Origin: JAQXGO01 sp045592445
GTDB taxonomy: Bacteria; Bacillota; Clostridia; UMGS1883; UMGS1540
Assembly: GCA_045592445.1 (NCBI GenBank)
Contig: JAZNUV010000040.1
Coordinates: 7,087-71,086 of the forward strand
DNA: 64,000 bases
Reading direction: 5' to 3'
A program made the position numbers and the translations under genes. The notes beneath the pieces were generated by a model. It saw nothing but the letters and a program-made list of their open reading frames with translations, was not told the DNA's origin and did not search any database. Positions 38,301-45,335 of the stretch are shown piece after piece. Position 1 is the first letter of the stretch. Each line of letters starts with the position of its first letter.

Positions 38301-39588
38301 TGCTCTGGCACTTTTGTATACGGCACCCGAAATGGTTAAACAACAAATACTCTATCATGCAGCCTATCAATTTCAGGAAGGCGATGTGTTTCATTGGTGG
38401 CATCACGACGAACGAGGTGTTCGCACAAGATTTACGGATGACAGATTATGGCTTCCTTATACACTCTGTCGCTATCTCGAGGTGACAGAGGATGAAAGTA
38501 TCTTGGATGCCCCTGTTTCCTTTATAATAGAGCCGCCTTTAGAACCCCACGAGGAAGAACGCTATACGTTTGTAAAAGAAAGAACTGCACCCCATCCCCT
38601 ATATGAGCATGCTGTAAGAGCAATTGAAATTTCTCTTTCAAAAGGACAACACGGCTTACCGCTTATGGGTGGCGGAGATTGGAATGACGGCATGAACGCT
38701 GTCGGCATACGCGGTGAAGGAGAAAGTGTTTGGCTAGGTTGGTTTTTAAAACACGTACTTGAACTTTTTATTCCAATCGCCGAAAAACGTGGTGATATTG
38801 AACGTGCCAAAAGGTACAAACACGAAATGCATTTACTCTTAGAAGCGCTTGAAGCAACCTGGGATAATACACATTATGCACGTGCATATTTTGACAGCGG
38901 CGCACCTCTCGGCACCTCCGACTCTACGGAATGTTCGATTGATGCCATCAGTCAGGCATGGGCAGTCATTGCAGGCGGCGGGCGTGTCTCCAGACAAAAA
39001 ACTGCAATGGATACTCTTTACAGCACGCTTGTAGACCGTGAGAAAGGAATTATACGGCTTCTTGCTCCACCCTTTCAAAACAGCAAAGAAAGCCCCGGCT
39101 ACATTCAAAGCTATCCTGCCGGCATACGAGAAAATGGCGGTCAATATACGCATGGGGCAATATGGGTTGCCATAGCATTTGCAATGCTTGGAAATCCTGC
39201 TCGGGCTTTGGAATTGTTTCGAATGTTAAATCCTGTTTTAAGGTCGGAAACCCGTGTAAGTGCAAATATATATAAAGCTGAGCCTTATGTAATGACAGCG
39301 GATATCTACACGGCAAGAGATCATGTCGGACGCGGTGGCTGGAGTTGGTATACGGGTGCCGCGTCATGGATGTATCAGCTTGGCATACAATATATACTTG
39401 GCTTTAAAAAACAGGGAAATATTGTTTCCTTTAAACCTTGCCTCCCTCCTGAAAAATTAGGGTTTACGCTTCGATATCGTTACAAATCTTCTATGTATAT
39501 TTTCCACGTGCACGGCAATTCCGAAGATCCCATTGTACTTTCGGATGATGGAAAAACACATGAAATTACAATTGGTAAAAAAGAATAA
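32347..39588 (+). CDS. Giant GT84/GH94 cyclic beta-1,2-glucan synthase-like protein
   Basis: A 2413-residue membrane enzyme with the NdvB/Cgs plan. Helices near 237-290 lead into a GT84-type transferase domain (DDD at 444-446, HDLLEGNY near 555, RQHRWIRGDW near 585-594). Further helices span about 630-793, then a glycoamylase-like domain (about 810-1190, WGVSESGFFGFD), beta-sandwich modules, and a C-terminal GH94 domain with GGGDWNDGMN (Asp2111 in that motif). Known relatives polymerise glucose from UDP-glucose on a protein-bound chain and cyclise it. ATG 32347 follows GGGAGG; an upstream ATG at 32251 lacks one. Product and export are inferred. Confidence 0.88.
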   Translation: MRQSIKKSFFQIKKTYLSLKTENKTMKSGSDAEWLSDNFYIFEQEYLAVKTIHPKGLNAKKAVQTMSRFIESFFAKHDYLLEESSLKSALDEAQKTSYFSSCALRMLPYCIRKALLTRAAVLCRTPQKDGLFKNIIFSFLALRNINMEKIFASHSVVDSIFSTDLIYEEMTENTKETYRKIITNLALKSKKSEHDVANAVVSLTKKKKGSAAHVGFFLIGNGRDELQDVLHLKRQKKINKSLIYILSVLSLTLLTGLSLFYITRQILWTLLSLIPISEIIVTLLQYVVLKSTPVRELPAIKSENCVSEPVLIVYPTLLSSAKKAEEMAKKLETAYLANCNHNLHFAILGDFKDANEKNEDTAIPNAASNAIRNLNAQYGDRFYFLHRSQVYSKAQKKWMGWERKRGALSDLNNFLRGEYTFEYTEGRIQNLQNLQNINYVLTLDDDTLLPPDSVTRLLGIALHPLNKPIIQNGIVTNGYGIIQPRICVRIESAWKTLFSRIFAGQGGIDTYHTSVSEFYMDLFGETVFTGKGLYHVDTFRKCMSIPPDTVLSHDLLEGNYVRCALASDVQVFDGFPHRFPAYVIRQHRWIRGDWQIMPWLFKFVRTENGDKVKNPLSVLSKWKIFENLRRSVTPIFQLILILFGNPLSVLTAFASLLFPMLLYCIDAILQKSFLYMGEKIYTFLIYGFRGILYQFTLSVAFLAQNAYYAFHAVVTGIYRTITHKKTLEWVTAADADTNGIFTLASSCIFMLPSVVIGLICLLLVLNGFFESGIKLILGIVFIIAPVLLYITGQESETKTPVLSKKREMLLRETAKHTWNFFRDYMTEEDHFLPPDNIQIKPYKGIAHRTSPTNIGFGMIACLCAYHLSFITAQELETRLTRTIDTIESLDKWKGHLYNWYDTKTLSPLSPRYISTVDSGNFVCYLIVVMMGISSIFDKSHPLIKRLQRLIENTNFIPLYNAKKNLFAIGFSVDENKLSSAYYDFLASEARQASFIAIALGQIPAKHWFSLGRGLTASDGYKGLMSWSGTMFEYFMPLLIMRTYRGTLLDETYRFALNCQKRYGRRRRIPWGVSESGFFGFDSDGSYQYKAFGVPSLGLVRQTDDDVVIAPYATLLALMIDPRTALQNMSLLKKAGVYGEYGFYEAVDYTPSRMHGNMRRGIVKSYMAHHAGMSLAAITNVLADNILQQYFHAYPKVHAYEPFLKERIPLRTQVMQARNERVLPVRSRYKAQNTCVRSFMRSDTLPRPITFLSNGSYHLLIDSSGFGYSSLDTVQFNKFYPARGGGESVYVVNPTTHDVWDGYGERCTFSGHAAEYFGSHGNIETVLSVTVCPDDNCASRRITIINKSGKRRVFEVYYYTDICLTVPSAALAHNTFSNLFVTTKMEADVLYAERRQRSNNEKTFIGFLTAYTEGNSIGEIQFDTDRLSFCGREGISPMTFEGTDILAGRQGIVLDPCFAVKLRISIESGESGSVTFLSGMAETHEKAASITKKYKKNPINFKEAAALYVKNNLPVNFKESEEIDIMHIAGYMLYGNNPDLSLYREKNTKMRNTLWKMGISGDYPILTVKISKEENAEILSTLVKAQKYWLYNGFRTDLVVFCDEPGGYTMPIYQMASKMKNTGIFILKRCDVDAGDINFLYAVSSVYIDSEKNGIKNIPPYPAIPQKRLPLKENHHDKKPDIPPLVYMNGYGGFHKENSEYVIIQTKGGSTPMPWVHVIANPSFGFIAGESGGGNTWCDNSHAFRISPWYNDAVLDPMGERLFLFDENDIWSPMAGTFREEGHFMTRYGFGYAVYTRITRDLFHEATLFTPPTGKKKIICLHIRNEGKSTRRFHVQYEFVPVLGVIEKADDIKIKVEKNCVYAENAMTNPNLSVYLSGGDDSICNGDGHLVRAKKEIELKPNETAEVVFVLGADNTPIVNAETALSETKAWWKNLLSGISVETDTVADDLLLSGWLLYQTVACRLFAKSAFYQSGGATGFRDQLQDALALLYTAPEMVKQQILYHAAYQFQEGDVFHWWHHDERGVRTRFTDDRLWLPYTLCRYLEVTEDESILDAPVSFIIEPPLEPHEEERYTFVKERTAPHPLYEHAVRAIEISLSKGQHGLPLMGGGDWNDGMNAVGIRGEGESVWLGWFLKHVLELFIPIAEKRGDIERAKRYKHEMHLLLEALEATWDNTHYARAYFDSGAPLGTSDSTECSIDAISQAWAVIAGGGRVSRQKTAMDTLYSTLVDREKGIIRLLAPPFQNSKESPGYIQSYPAGIRENGGQYTHGAIWVAIAFAMLGNPARALELFRMLNPVLRSETRVSANIYKAEPYVMTADIYTARDHVGRGGWSWYTGAASWMYQLGIQYILGFKKQGNIVSFKPCLPPEKLGFTLRYRYKSSMYIFHVHGNSEDPIVLSDDGKTHEITIGKKE

Positions 39589-39674
39589 AAAAATTTTTTA
39601 TACCGGGCATGTTTTTTTGAAAAAAGTAAATACTGATATTGTATTATCAATTTTAAATGGGAGGATGTGTGAAA

Positions 39675-39857
39675 ATGACACCAAAAGAACTTCTTTATCT
39701 CGAAGATTCCCTCGGCATGGAAGAGCAACTTCAAACCAAATGCAACGATTACGCTTCCAAAATCCAGGACGAGTCCTTAAAAAACACATTAACACAGCTT
39801 GCATCTCAGCATCAGCAACACTATAATTGTCTTTTATCACAACTAAAATCTAATTAA
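39675..39857 (+). CDS. Small CotF-like spore coat protein
   Basis: A 60-residue helical protein (MTPKELLYLEDSLGMEEQLQTKCNDYA...) resembling short ferritin-like CotF-type coat proteins of Clostridia. It is encoded 7 bases before a longer CotF-like gene. GGAGG lies ten bases upstream; a GTG six bases earlier is an alternative start. Expression is expected during sporulation, but the nearby promoter is not clear. Confidence 0.75.
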   Translation: MTPKELLYLEDSLGMEEQLQTKCNDYASKIQDESLKNTLTQLASQHQQHYNCLLSQLKSN

Positions 39858-39864
39858 AGAAAGG

Positions 39865-40134
39865 GTGATTTTTATGGCAGCAAAGCAAAATATGACGGAC
39901 CGCGAGTATATGGATGATATACTTTTAACCTCCAAAACACTTTCTAATCTTTATCACTACGCAGTGCAGGAATCGCCCACGGATAAACTGCATTATGAGT
40001 TTAAAAACATTTTAAATCAATCACTTGAAATGCAGCATAATATTTATTCGGTGATGACAGATAAGGGTTGGTATCAAACCACACAGGCACCCGAGCAGCA
40101 AATCAATCAGGTTATTACGAAATTTTCAAACTAA
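39865..40134 (+). CDS. CotF-like spore coat protein
   Basis: An 89-residue all-helical protein of the CotF type (REYMDDILLTSKTLSNLYHYAVQESPTDKLHYEFKNILNQSLEMQHNIYSVMTDKGWY). It has the YxxxxxxKxxxxxY helix pattern and the GWY motif near the C-terminus typical of the family. It pairs with the preceding small coat gene and is followed by a terminator. It supports an endospore-forming host. Confidence 0.85.
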   Translation: MIFMAAKQNMTDREYMDDILLTSKTLSNLYHYAVQESPTDKLHYEFKNILNQSLEMQHNIYSVMTDKGWYQTTQAPEQQINQVITKFSN

Positions 40135-40149
40135 CCATATGCAGAACAA

Positions 40150-40182
40150 AAGGCGGCAGAACAATTTATGTTCCGCCGCCTT
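40150..40182. terminator. Terminator after the coat genes
   Basis: A 14-bp stem with one G-U pair (AAGGCGGCAGAACA, 40150-40163, with 40169-40182) between convergent genes. Confidence 0.75.
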
Positions 40183-40226
40183 ACCGTTTATTTAGCAAAT
40201 CAATGACATGCATTCTCGCAAATCTG

Positions 40227-40835
40227 TTACTTGCGTCCTTTTTTCCTTTTTACAAAAAACCAAATCGCAACTATGATAACAACCAATAAAATGACTGCCT
40301 TTAAAATCCATTCAATATATATCATTCCTTGTTCCCATGCTTCACCGCATAAGGAACCGGCGATCGATAAAATGGTATTCCAAACAGCGCTTCCCAAAAA
40401 AGTCAATATCAAAAAAGAACTAAGATTCATTTCTGATATACCGGCAGGAATAGAAATCAAACTCCGCACAATCGGAATACAACGACAAAGCAACACTGCT
40501 TTGTGCTCATATCTTACAAAAAAACGGTCCGCCTTTTCAATGTGTTCTGCATTTATATGCAATAATTTACCAACTTTCCCTGCACACAACTTTTTCAGCC
40601 GTTCTTTTTTGAGCGCCTTTCCTATGTAGTACAAAAGCAAAGCCCCGAAAAGAGACCCAACGCTGGCTGCAAACGCAACTCCAAACACATTCATATTCGT
40701 ATGCGTTGTCATAAAGCCACCAAATACTAAAACAAGTTCTGACGGAATTGGCGGGAAAATGTTTTCAACGAAAATCAAAAGACCGATTCCCAAATATCCA
40801 TATGTATTGATTAACTCGATTAAAAAATCCTGCAT
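40227..40835 (-). CDS. DedA family membrane protein
   Basis: A 202-residue polytopic DedA/SNARE-associated family protein. The hallmarks are the re-entrant LLIFVENIFPPIPSELVLVFGG segment and a second half with RCIPIVRSLISIPAGISEM, containing the conserved Arg and Gly-rich turn. DedA proteins are implicated in lipid-carrier or phospholipid flipping and membrane homeostasis; the particular cargo here is unknown. It lies 28 bases after the DUF47 gene and is likely co-transcribed with pit. Confidence 0.9.
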   Translation of the reverse strand: MQDFLIELINTYGYLGIGLLIFVENIFPPIPSELVLVFGGFMTTHTNMNVFGVAFAASVGSLFGALLLYYIGKALKKERLKKLCAGKVGKLLHINAEHIEKADRFFVRYEHKAVLLCRCIPIVRSLISIPAGISEMNLSSFLILTFLGSAVWNTILSIAGSLCGEAWEQGMIYIEWILKAVILLVVIIVAIWFFVKRKKGRK

Positions 40836-40863
40836 GACTTTCTCCGCTATACGCTTACCTTTC

Positions 40864-41484
40864 TCAGGTGTTTTTCATAATAACACTTTCAATTATGTCC
40901 ACTACGTCCTCGCAAGCATCCAGGCATAGCTCTAAATGCTCATAAATATCCGTCCATACAAAAAGTTCTCTATCGGATGCATTGGATACCGATAGCTCGC
41001 GAATGCCATCAACCAAAAGCTTATCGCCTTCACTTTCGCAGTTATTTACAGCTACAATTTTCTCTTTTATAGTTTGCGAATGCTTAAAGTTTTTAAACTC
41101 GGCAAGTACGCCATCAAGTTCTTTTGCGCACTTTATAATGCTGTCAGCAAATAAAATAGCATCCTTACGAATATCCTGAATGTTAAACATATAAATGCGA
41201 AGCAATACATCTTCCAAATAGTCAACAACCGTATCCATCTGTTGCGCTAATGAAACAATATCCTCTCGTTCTATGGGTGTAATAAATTCATGCGCGAGCA
41301 TAGCCGTCATTTCATGTCTTGTGCAGTCAGCACGATGCTCAATTTCATGAAGTGTATCAAGCTTTTCTTGCAAGGAATTTGAATCAAATTCATGAAGGGC
41401 AGTATGTAAATACTCCGCACCCTCACAAATGATTTCTGAAACCTCTTTAAAATAGTTAAAATAGTCAAATCTCTTTTTAGCCAT
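40864..41484 (-). CDS. DUF47/PhoU-like phosphate transport accessory protein
   Basis: A 206-residue helical protein of the DUF47 (TIGR00153) family, structurally PhoU-like, with the HEIEHRADCTRHEM and EREDIVSLAQQMDTVVDYLED motifs that carry acidic metal-ligand residues. It typically partners a PiT-type transporter, which is encoded 25 bases upstream. Its likely job is to control phosphate uptake. Confidence 0.9.
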   Translation of the reverse strand: MAKKRFDYFNYFKEVSEIICEGAEYLHTALHEFDSNSLQEKLDTLHEIEHRADCTRHEMTAMLAHEFITPIEREDIVSLAQQMDTVVDYLEDVLLRIYMFNIQDIRKDAILFADSIIKCAKELDGVLAEFKNFKHSQTIKEKIVAVNNCESEGDKLLVDGIRELSVSNASDRELFVWTDIYEHLELCLDACEDVVDIIESVIMKNT

Positions 41485-41509
41485 GTTTATTTCTCCTTTA
41501 TGTAAAAAT

Positions 41510-42562
41510 TTAGAATATTATCAAGAATAATTTTACCATAAAATACGCCAAAAGACCGCAACCGGGAAATGTTAAGACCCACGTCATAACCATCTCCCCA
41601 ACTATTTTCCAATTCACGGCAGAAGCACGTTTAGAAAATCCGACACCCATAATAGAAGAGGTTTTTGTATGCGTTGTGCTGACAGGAATACCGGTCAGGG
41701 ATGCTAAAAGCAAACAAAACGCTGCACTCGTGTCCGCTGCAAAGCCTTGATACGTCTTAAGCCGTACCATATCCATACCGACGGATTTTATAATTTTATA
41801 TCCACCCATTGATGTGCCAAGTGCCATAACAATGGAGCAAACTGCCATCAGCCAAAGCGGGATATCAAACTCTGATGCGCCACTTTGCCCGCCGCTAAGT
41901 GCAGATCCAAGCAAAAATACACCCATAAACTTTTGCCCGTCCTGTGCACCATGCATAAAAGCCATTGCGGCACCACCGCAGTTTTGCGCAATACGAAAGC
42001 CTTTATTCGCTTTCATTCTGTCACATCTCGAAAAAAGTTTTTCGACAACGCGAAGCATAACAAAACCAACCAAAAATCCCAAAATAGTGGACAAAACCAA
42101 ACCATAAATTACCTTTATCCACTCACTGCCGCTAATGCCGTCAATACTGCCATGAATCGCAATCGCAGCGCCTGAAAGGCCGGCAATCAATGCATGACTC
42201 TCACTTGTCGGAATTCCAAATTTCCACGCAGCTGTCGCCCATACAACAATCGCAAAAAGTGCAGCACAAAGCCCTGTTGTAGCCTCGGTTGGATTGCTCC
42301 CAAAATCCACCATTTTACTGATGGTTTCTGCAACCCGCCCGTTAATCATCGTCATAACAAACACACCGAGAAAATTAAATACAGCTGCCATAATAATAGC
42401 ACTTCTTGGTTTTATAGATCTTGTGGACACGCAAGTTGCAATCGCGTTTGGTGCATCGGTCCATCCATTTACAAGAATTACACCCAAAGTTAAAAGTGCG
42501 GTAATAATAGCAAGAGGGTTTCCTTTTACTGATTCAATATATTGTAAAATACCCGTTGTCAT
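41510..42562 (-). CDS. pit: PiT family inorganic phosphate transporter
   Basis: A 350-residue polytopic transporter with the duplicated PiT signatures: NGWTDAPNAIATCVSTRSI near the N-terminus and GVSTTHTKTSSIMGVGF near the C-terminus, plus FMHGAQDGQKFMGV. It is expected to take up phosphate (or metal-phosphate) with a cation gradient. It is the first gene of pit-DUF47-dedA. AAAGGAGAGG precedes the ATG. Confidence 0.94.
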   Translation of the reverse strand: MTTGILQYIESVKGNPLAIITALLTLGVILVNGWTDAPNAIATCVSTRSIKPRSAIIMAAVFNFLGVFVMTMINGRVAETISKMVDFGSNPTEATTGLCAALFAIVVWATAAWKFGIPTSESHALIAGLSGAAIAIHGSIDGISGSEWIKVIYGLVLSTILGFLVGFVMLRVVEKLFSRCDRMKANKGFRIAQNCGGAAMAFMHGAQDGQKFMGVFLLGSALSGGQSGASEFDIPLWLMAVCSIVMALGTSMGGYKIIKSVGMDMVRLKTYQGFAADTSAAFCLLLASLTGIPVSTTHTKTSSIMGVGFSKRASAVNWKIVGEMVMTWVLTFPGCGLLAYFMVKLFLIIF

Positions 42563-42648
42563 CCTCTCCTTTGTGAAAAAATATTTTTATGTAAAGTTGT
42601 TTCCAACATTATTATAAAATAAAAATTTACATATAAATTTTCTTTTTG

Positions 42649-42677
42649 ATTTTATCATACAGGACAATATAAGTCAA
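42649..42677 (-). promoter_or_regulatory. Putative promoter of the pit operon
   Basis: TTGACT (42672-42677) and TAAAAT (42649-42654) on the minus strand, spacer 17. An 8-bp-arm palindrome (42622-42641) lies in the leader just downstream. Confidence 0.6.
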
Positions 42678-42709
42678 GAATTTTATATTGATTCCCGTGA
42701 AAATTATTC

Positions 42710-42754
42710 TTGTCAATATTTCTTTTATATGCTATACTGAAAAAGAAATATTGA
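42710..42754 (+). promoter_or_regulatory. Promoter and palindromic operator of the TetR gene
   Basis: TTGTCA (42710-42715) and TATACT (42733-42738), spacer 17. A perfect inverted repeat with 14-base arms (42713-42726 and 42741-42754) overlaps the -35 and spacer and continues past the -10, the position of a typical TetR-family autoregulatory operator. Confidence 0.75.
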
Positions 42755-42773
42755 TATTTGATGAGGTGCACTT

Positions 42774-43274
42774 ATGGCAAATGTAGAAATCACGAAATAT
42801 GCTATGGCACATTCCATGCAACAGCTTATGGAAACGGTGCCTTTTTCAAAAATTAGCATATCCGATATTTGCCGTCAAATCGGCATGAGTCGTAAGAGTT
42901 TTTATTATCATTTTAAAGATAAATATGACATGATGATCTGGATTTTCAATACAGAATGTTTTTCCAAATGTGAAAGTAAAGCATCTTGGGATAAATTAGA
43001 ATATATTTGCACCTATCTTTATAAAAACCGCACCTTTTATGCAAAAGCGCTTTCTGTGGAAGGTCAAAATTCTCTAAGTGAATATTTTGCGCAAATTATG
43101 CTCCCGCATATGGCTTATATGAAGGAGGAAAACGATGGGAAAACTCCTACTGTTTTCGAGTTTTATAAAGATGCGCTCTTGTTGTCACTCCGAAAGTGGT
43201 TAACTATATATAAAGCGGTCACCCCTGAAGCATATGTACTTTTTTTAAAAGGTATTTTTTCCAATCTTTCATAA
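42774..43274 (+). CDS. TetR/AcrR family transcriptional regulator
   Basis: A 166-residue regulator. The N-terminal helix-turn-helix is clear (ITKYAMAHSMQQLMETVPFSKISISDICRQIGMSRKSFYYHFKDKYDM). The C-terminal ligand domain resembles the DhaS-like TetR_C type (FYKDALLLSLRKWL). The ligand and targets are unknown. Its own promoter carries a 14-base-arm inverted repeat, so autoregulation is likely. It lies divergent from pit and directly before ddl, which has a separate promoter. Confidence 0.9.
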   Translation: MANVEITKYAMAHSMQQLMETVPFSKISISDICRQIGMSRKSFYYHFKDKYDMMIWIFNTECFSKCESKASWDKLEYICTYLYKNRTFYAKALSVEGQNSLSEYFAQIMLPHMAYMKEENDGKTPTVFEFYKDALLLSLRKWLTIYKAVTPEAYVLFLKGIFSNLS

Positions 43275-43281
43275 GAAAAGG

Positions 43282-43310
43282 TTGACATTGCGATAAGAAA
43301 GCAATATAAT
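43282..43310 (+). promoter_or_regulatory. Sigma-A-type promoter of ddl-murI
   Basis: TTGACA (43282-43287) and TATAAT (43305-43310) with a 17-base spacer, starting 8 bases after the TetR stop codon. Confidence 0.85.
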
Positions 43311-43376
43311 TATTGGATAGAAAGCATGATATTTTATTCTGTGCATAAAATAAATAAAAAACAGGAGCGATACACT

Positions 43377-44453
43377 ATGCAAAACAAGCTGACTCTTTGT
43401 GTTGTTTTCGGCGGCCAATCACCCGAGCATGATATTTCCTGCCGTTCTGTTGTATCTGTATTAGAACATCTGAATTCAGAAAAATACACTGTACATACAA
43501 TTGGTATAACAAAAAGCGGTGCATGGTATTTATATACAGGCAGTCCCGAACATATTGCTGACGGCACCTGGTCCAAACGAAATGACGAGCTGAAAAAAGC
43601 TCTGATTTCCCCCGATGCACAAGAAAAATCTATTTTGGTTTTAGAAGATCATCGTGTTGAAATGATTTATCCTGATGTGGTCTTCCCTGTTTTACATGGC
43701 GAACATGGTGAGGATGGTACAATACAAGGTCTTTTGGAACTTGCAAATATGAAATATGTTGGCATGGGCGTCTTGTCCTCTGCAAACTGTATGGATAAAA
43801 CTTTCACAAAAATTATTCTGCAACATGCAGGTATCCCACAAGCCGCTTGGGTTACCGTCAACACCTGGGAAACAGATCGCTTTGAGGCATATATGGATAG
43901 AATTGAAAATGAACTCGGCTATCCATGCTTTGTAAAACCTGCTACCACCGGTTCTTCTGTTGGTGTTGGTAAAGCACATTCCCGCCGCGAGCTCGCTGCA
44001 CTTTTGGAGAATGCCGCGAGATATGCACGCAAAATTTTAGTTGAAGAAAATATCGACGGACGTGAAGTTGAATGTTCTATATTGGGTAATGAGAATCCGC
44101 TTGCTGCTGAAGTTGGCGAGATTCTTCCCACTGTTGAATTTTATGATTTTGATGCAAAATATAATGATACATCCACCAAGCTTGAAATCCCCGCGAATAT
44201 CCCTGAGAATACGCGTGAAGAAATTCGGTCTTTAGCCATTCGTGCATTTCGGGCAATGGATGGCGCAGGTCTTTCTCGAATTGATTTCTTTATACGACAT
44301 TCTGACGGTGCTATTATTTTAAATGAAATTAATACCATGCCCGGTTTTACCAGTATCAGCATGTATCCAAAGCTTTGGCAGGCGGCAGGGCTTTCTTATG
44401 ACGCGCTTTTGGATAAACTGATAGAACTTGCGCTAATTAGCAAAAAACAGTAG
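43377..44453 (+). CDS. ddl: D-alanine--D-alanine ligase
   Basis: Ddl joins two D-alanines for peptidoglycan precursors. ATP-grasp fold with VVFGGQSPEHDISCRS at the N-terminus, PVLHGEHGEDGTIQGL, FVKPATTGSSVGVGKA, and the metal site SRIDFFIR...LNEINTMPGFTSISMYPKLW. GAGATP-type A ligases of this form have about 360 residues; this one has 358. ATG 43377 follows GGAG by nine bases. Paired with murI, it makes a small cell-wall D-amino-acid operon. Confidence 0.96.
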   Translation: MQNKLTLCVVFGGQSPEHDISCRSVVSVLEHLNSEKYTVHTIGITKSGAWYLYTGSPEHIADGTWSKRNDELKKALISPDAQEKSILVLEDHRVEMIYPDVVFPVLHGEHGEDGTIQGLLELANMKYVGMGVLSSANCMDKTFTKIILQHAGIPQAAWVTVNTWETDRFEAYMDRIENELGYPCFVKPATTGSSVGVGKAHSRRELAALLENAARYARKILVEENIDGREVECSILGNENPLAAEVGEILPTVEFYDFDAKYNDTSTKLEIPANIPENTREEIRSLAIRAFRAMDGAGLSRIDFFIRHSDGAIILNEINTMPGFTSISMYPKLWQAAGLSYDALLDKLIELALISKKQ

Positions 44454-44468
44454 TTTGAGAGGTTTGAA

Positions 44469-45278
44469 ATGGATAACAGATGCATCGGAGTTTTTGATTC
44501 CGGTCTTGGCGGTTTGACTGCAGTCCGGGAAATCATGGAAGTACTTCCGCATGAAAATATTGTATATTTCGGTGATACAGGTCGTGTTCCTTATGGAACG
44601 CGCGGCAGAGATACCATTATAAAGTATGCAGAGCAAGATATTCGTTTTTTAGAAAGCTTTCATGTAAAACAGATTGTTGTTGCTTGCGGTACAGTTAGCG
44701 CCGTTGCCTTACCCCAATTATACGGCAAAACAAACATACCGCTTATCGGTGTTGTAGACGCAACCGCTTGGGCTGCAGCGAATGCAACAAAGTCAAAGCG
44801 TATTGGTATTTTGGGTACTTCGGGCACAATAAAAAGCCATGCTTTTCAAAACGCTTTGCAAAACATAGATAAAGATATTGTAACTTATTCTAAATCATGC
44901 CCGCTTTTTGTCCCGCTTGTAGAAAATGGTCACACGAATTCAGAAGTTGCACGCCTGATTGCAAAAGAATATCTGCAAGAGATTTTGTCCTTTGATGTAG
45001 ACACTTTGATTTTAGGATGCACGCATTATCCGCATTTGAAGGATGTAATCTCAGAAATCATGGGTAACGATGTCTCTCTTATTGACCCGGGCGTGGAGGT
45101 CGCAAAATATTTAAAACAAAAATTAGAAAAAGAAAATCTTTTATCCGATATATCATCAGAAGGTCAATATCGTTTCTATGTAAGTGATGACGTAAATGAT
45201 TTTTCAAACCTTGGTTCTATCTTTTTGCGACGTAACATTTGTGGACAAATCAAAAAAATAGATATTGAAAAGTTTTAA
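44469..45278 (+). CDS. murI: Glutamate racemase
   Basis: MurI supplies D-glutamate for peptidoglycan. DSGLGGLTAVRE and FGDTGRVPYGTR open the protein; the two catalytic cysteines are Cys73 (VACGTVSA) and Cys184 (LGCTHYPHL). The usual motif around the first cysteine is ACNTASA, so the conserved Asn is Gly here; both cysteines remain. 269 residues, 15 bases after ddl, with GAGAGG ahead of the ATG. Confidence 0.93.
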   Translation: MDNRCIGVFDSGLGGLTAVREIMEVLPHENIVYFGDTGRVPYGTRGRDTIIKYAEQDIRFLESFHVKQIVVACGTVSAVALPQLYGKTNIPLIGVVDATAWAAANATKSKRIGILGTSGTIKSHAFQNALQNIDKDIVTYSKSCPLFVPLVENGHTNSEVARLIAKEYLQEILSFDVDTLILGCTHYPHLKDVISEIMGNDVSLIDPGVEVAKYLKQKLEKENLLSDISSEGQYRFYVSDDVNDFSNLGSIFLRRNICGQIKKIDIEKF

Positions 45279-45286
45279 TCATGATA

Positions 45287-45312
45287 GAAACCGCGACTTT
45301 TGTCGCGGTTTC
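45287..45312. terminator. Terminator after murI
   Basis: An 11-bp perfect stem (GAAACCGCGAC, 45287-45297, with 45302-45312) and a four-base T loop, between convergent murI and trmL. Confidence 0.85.
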
Positions 45313-45335
45313 AGACATTTTCATATATAATCTTT

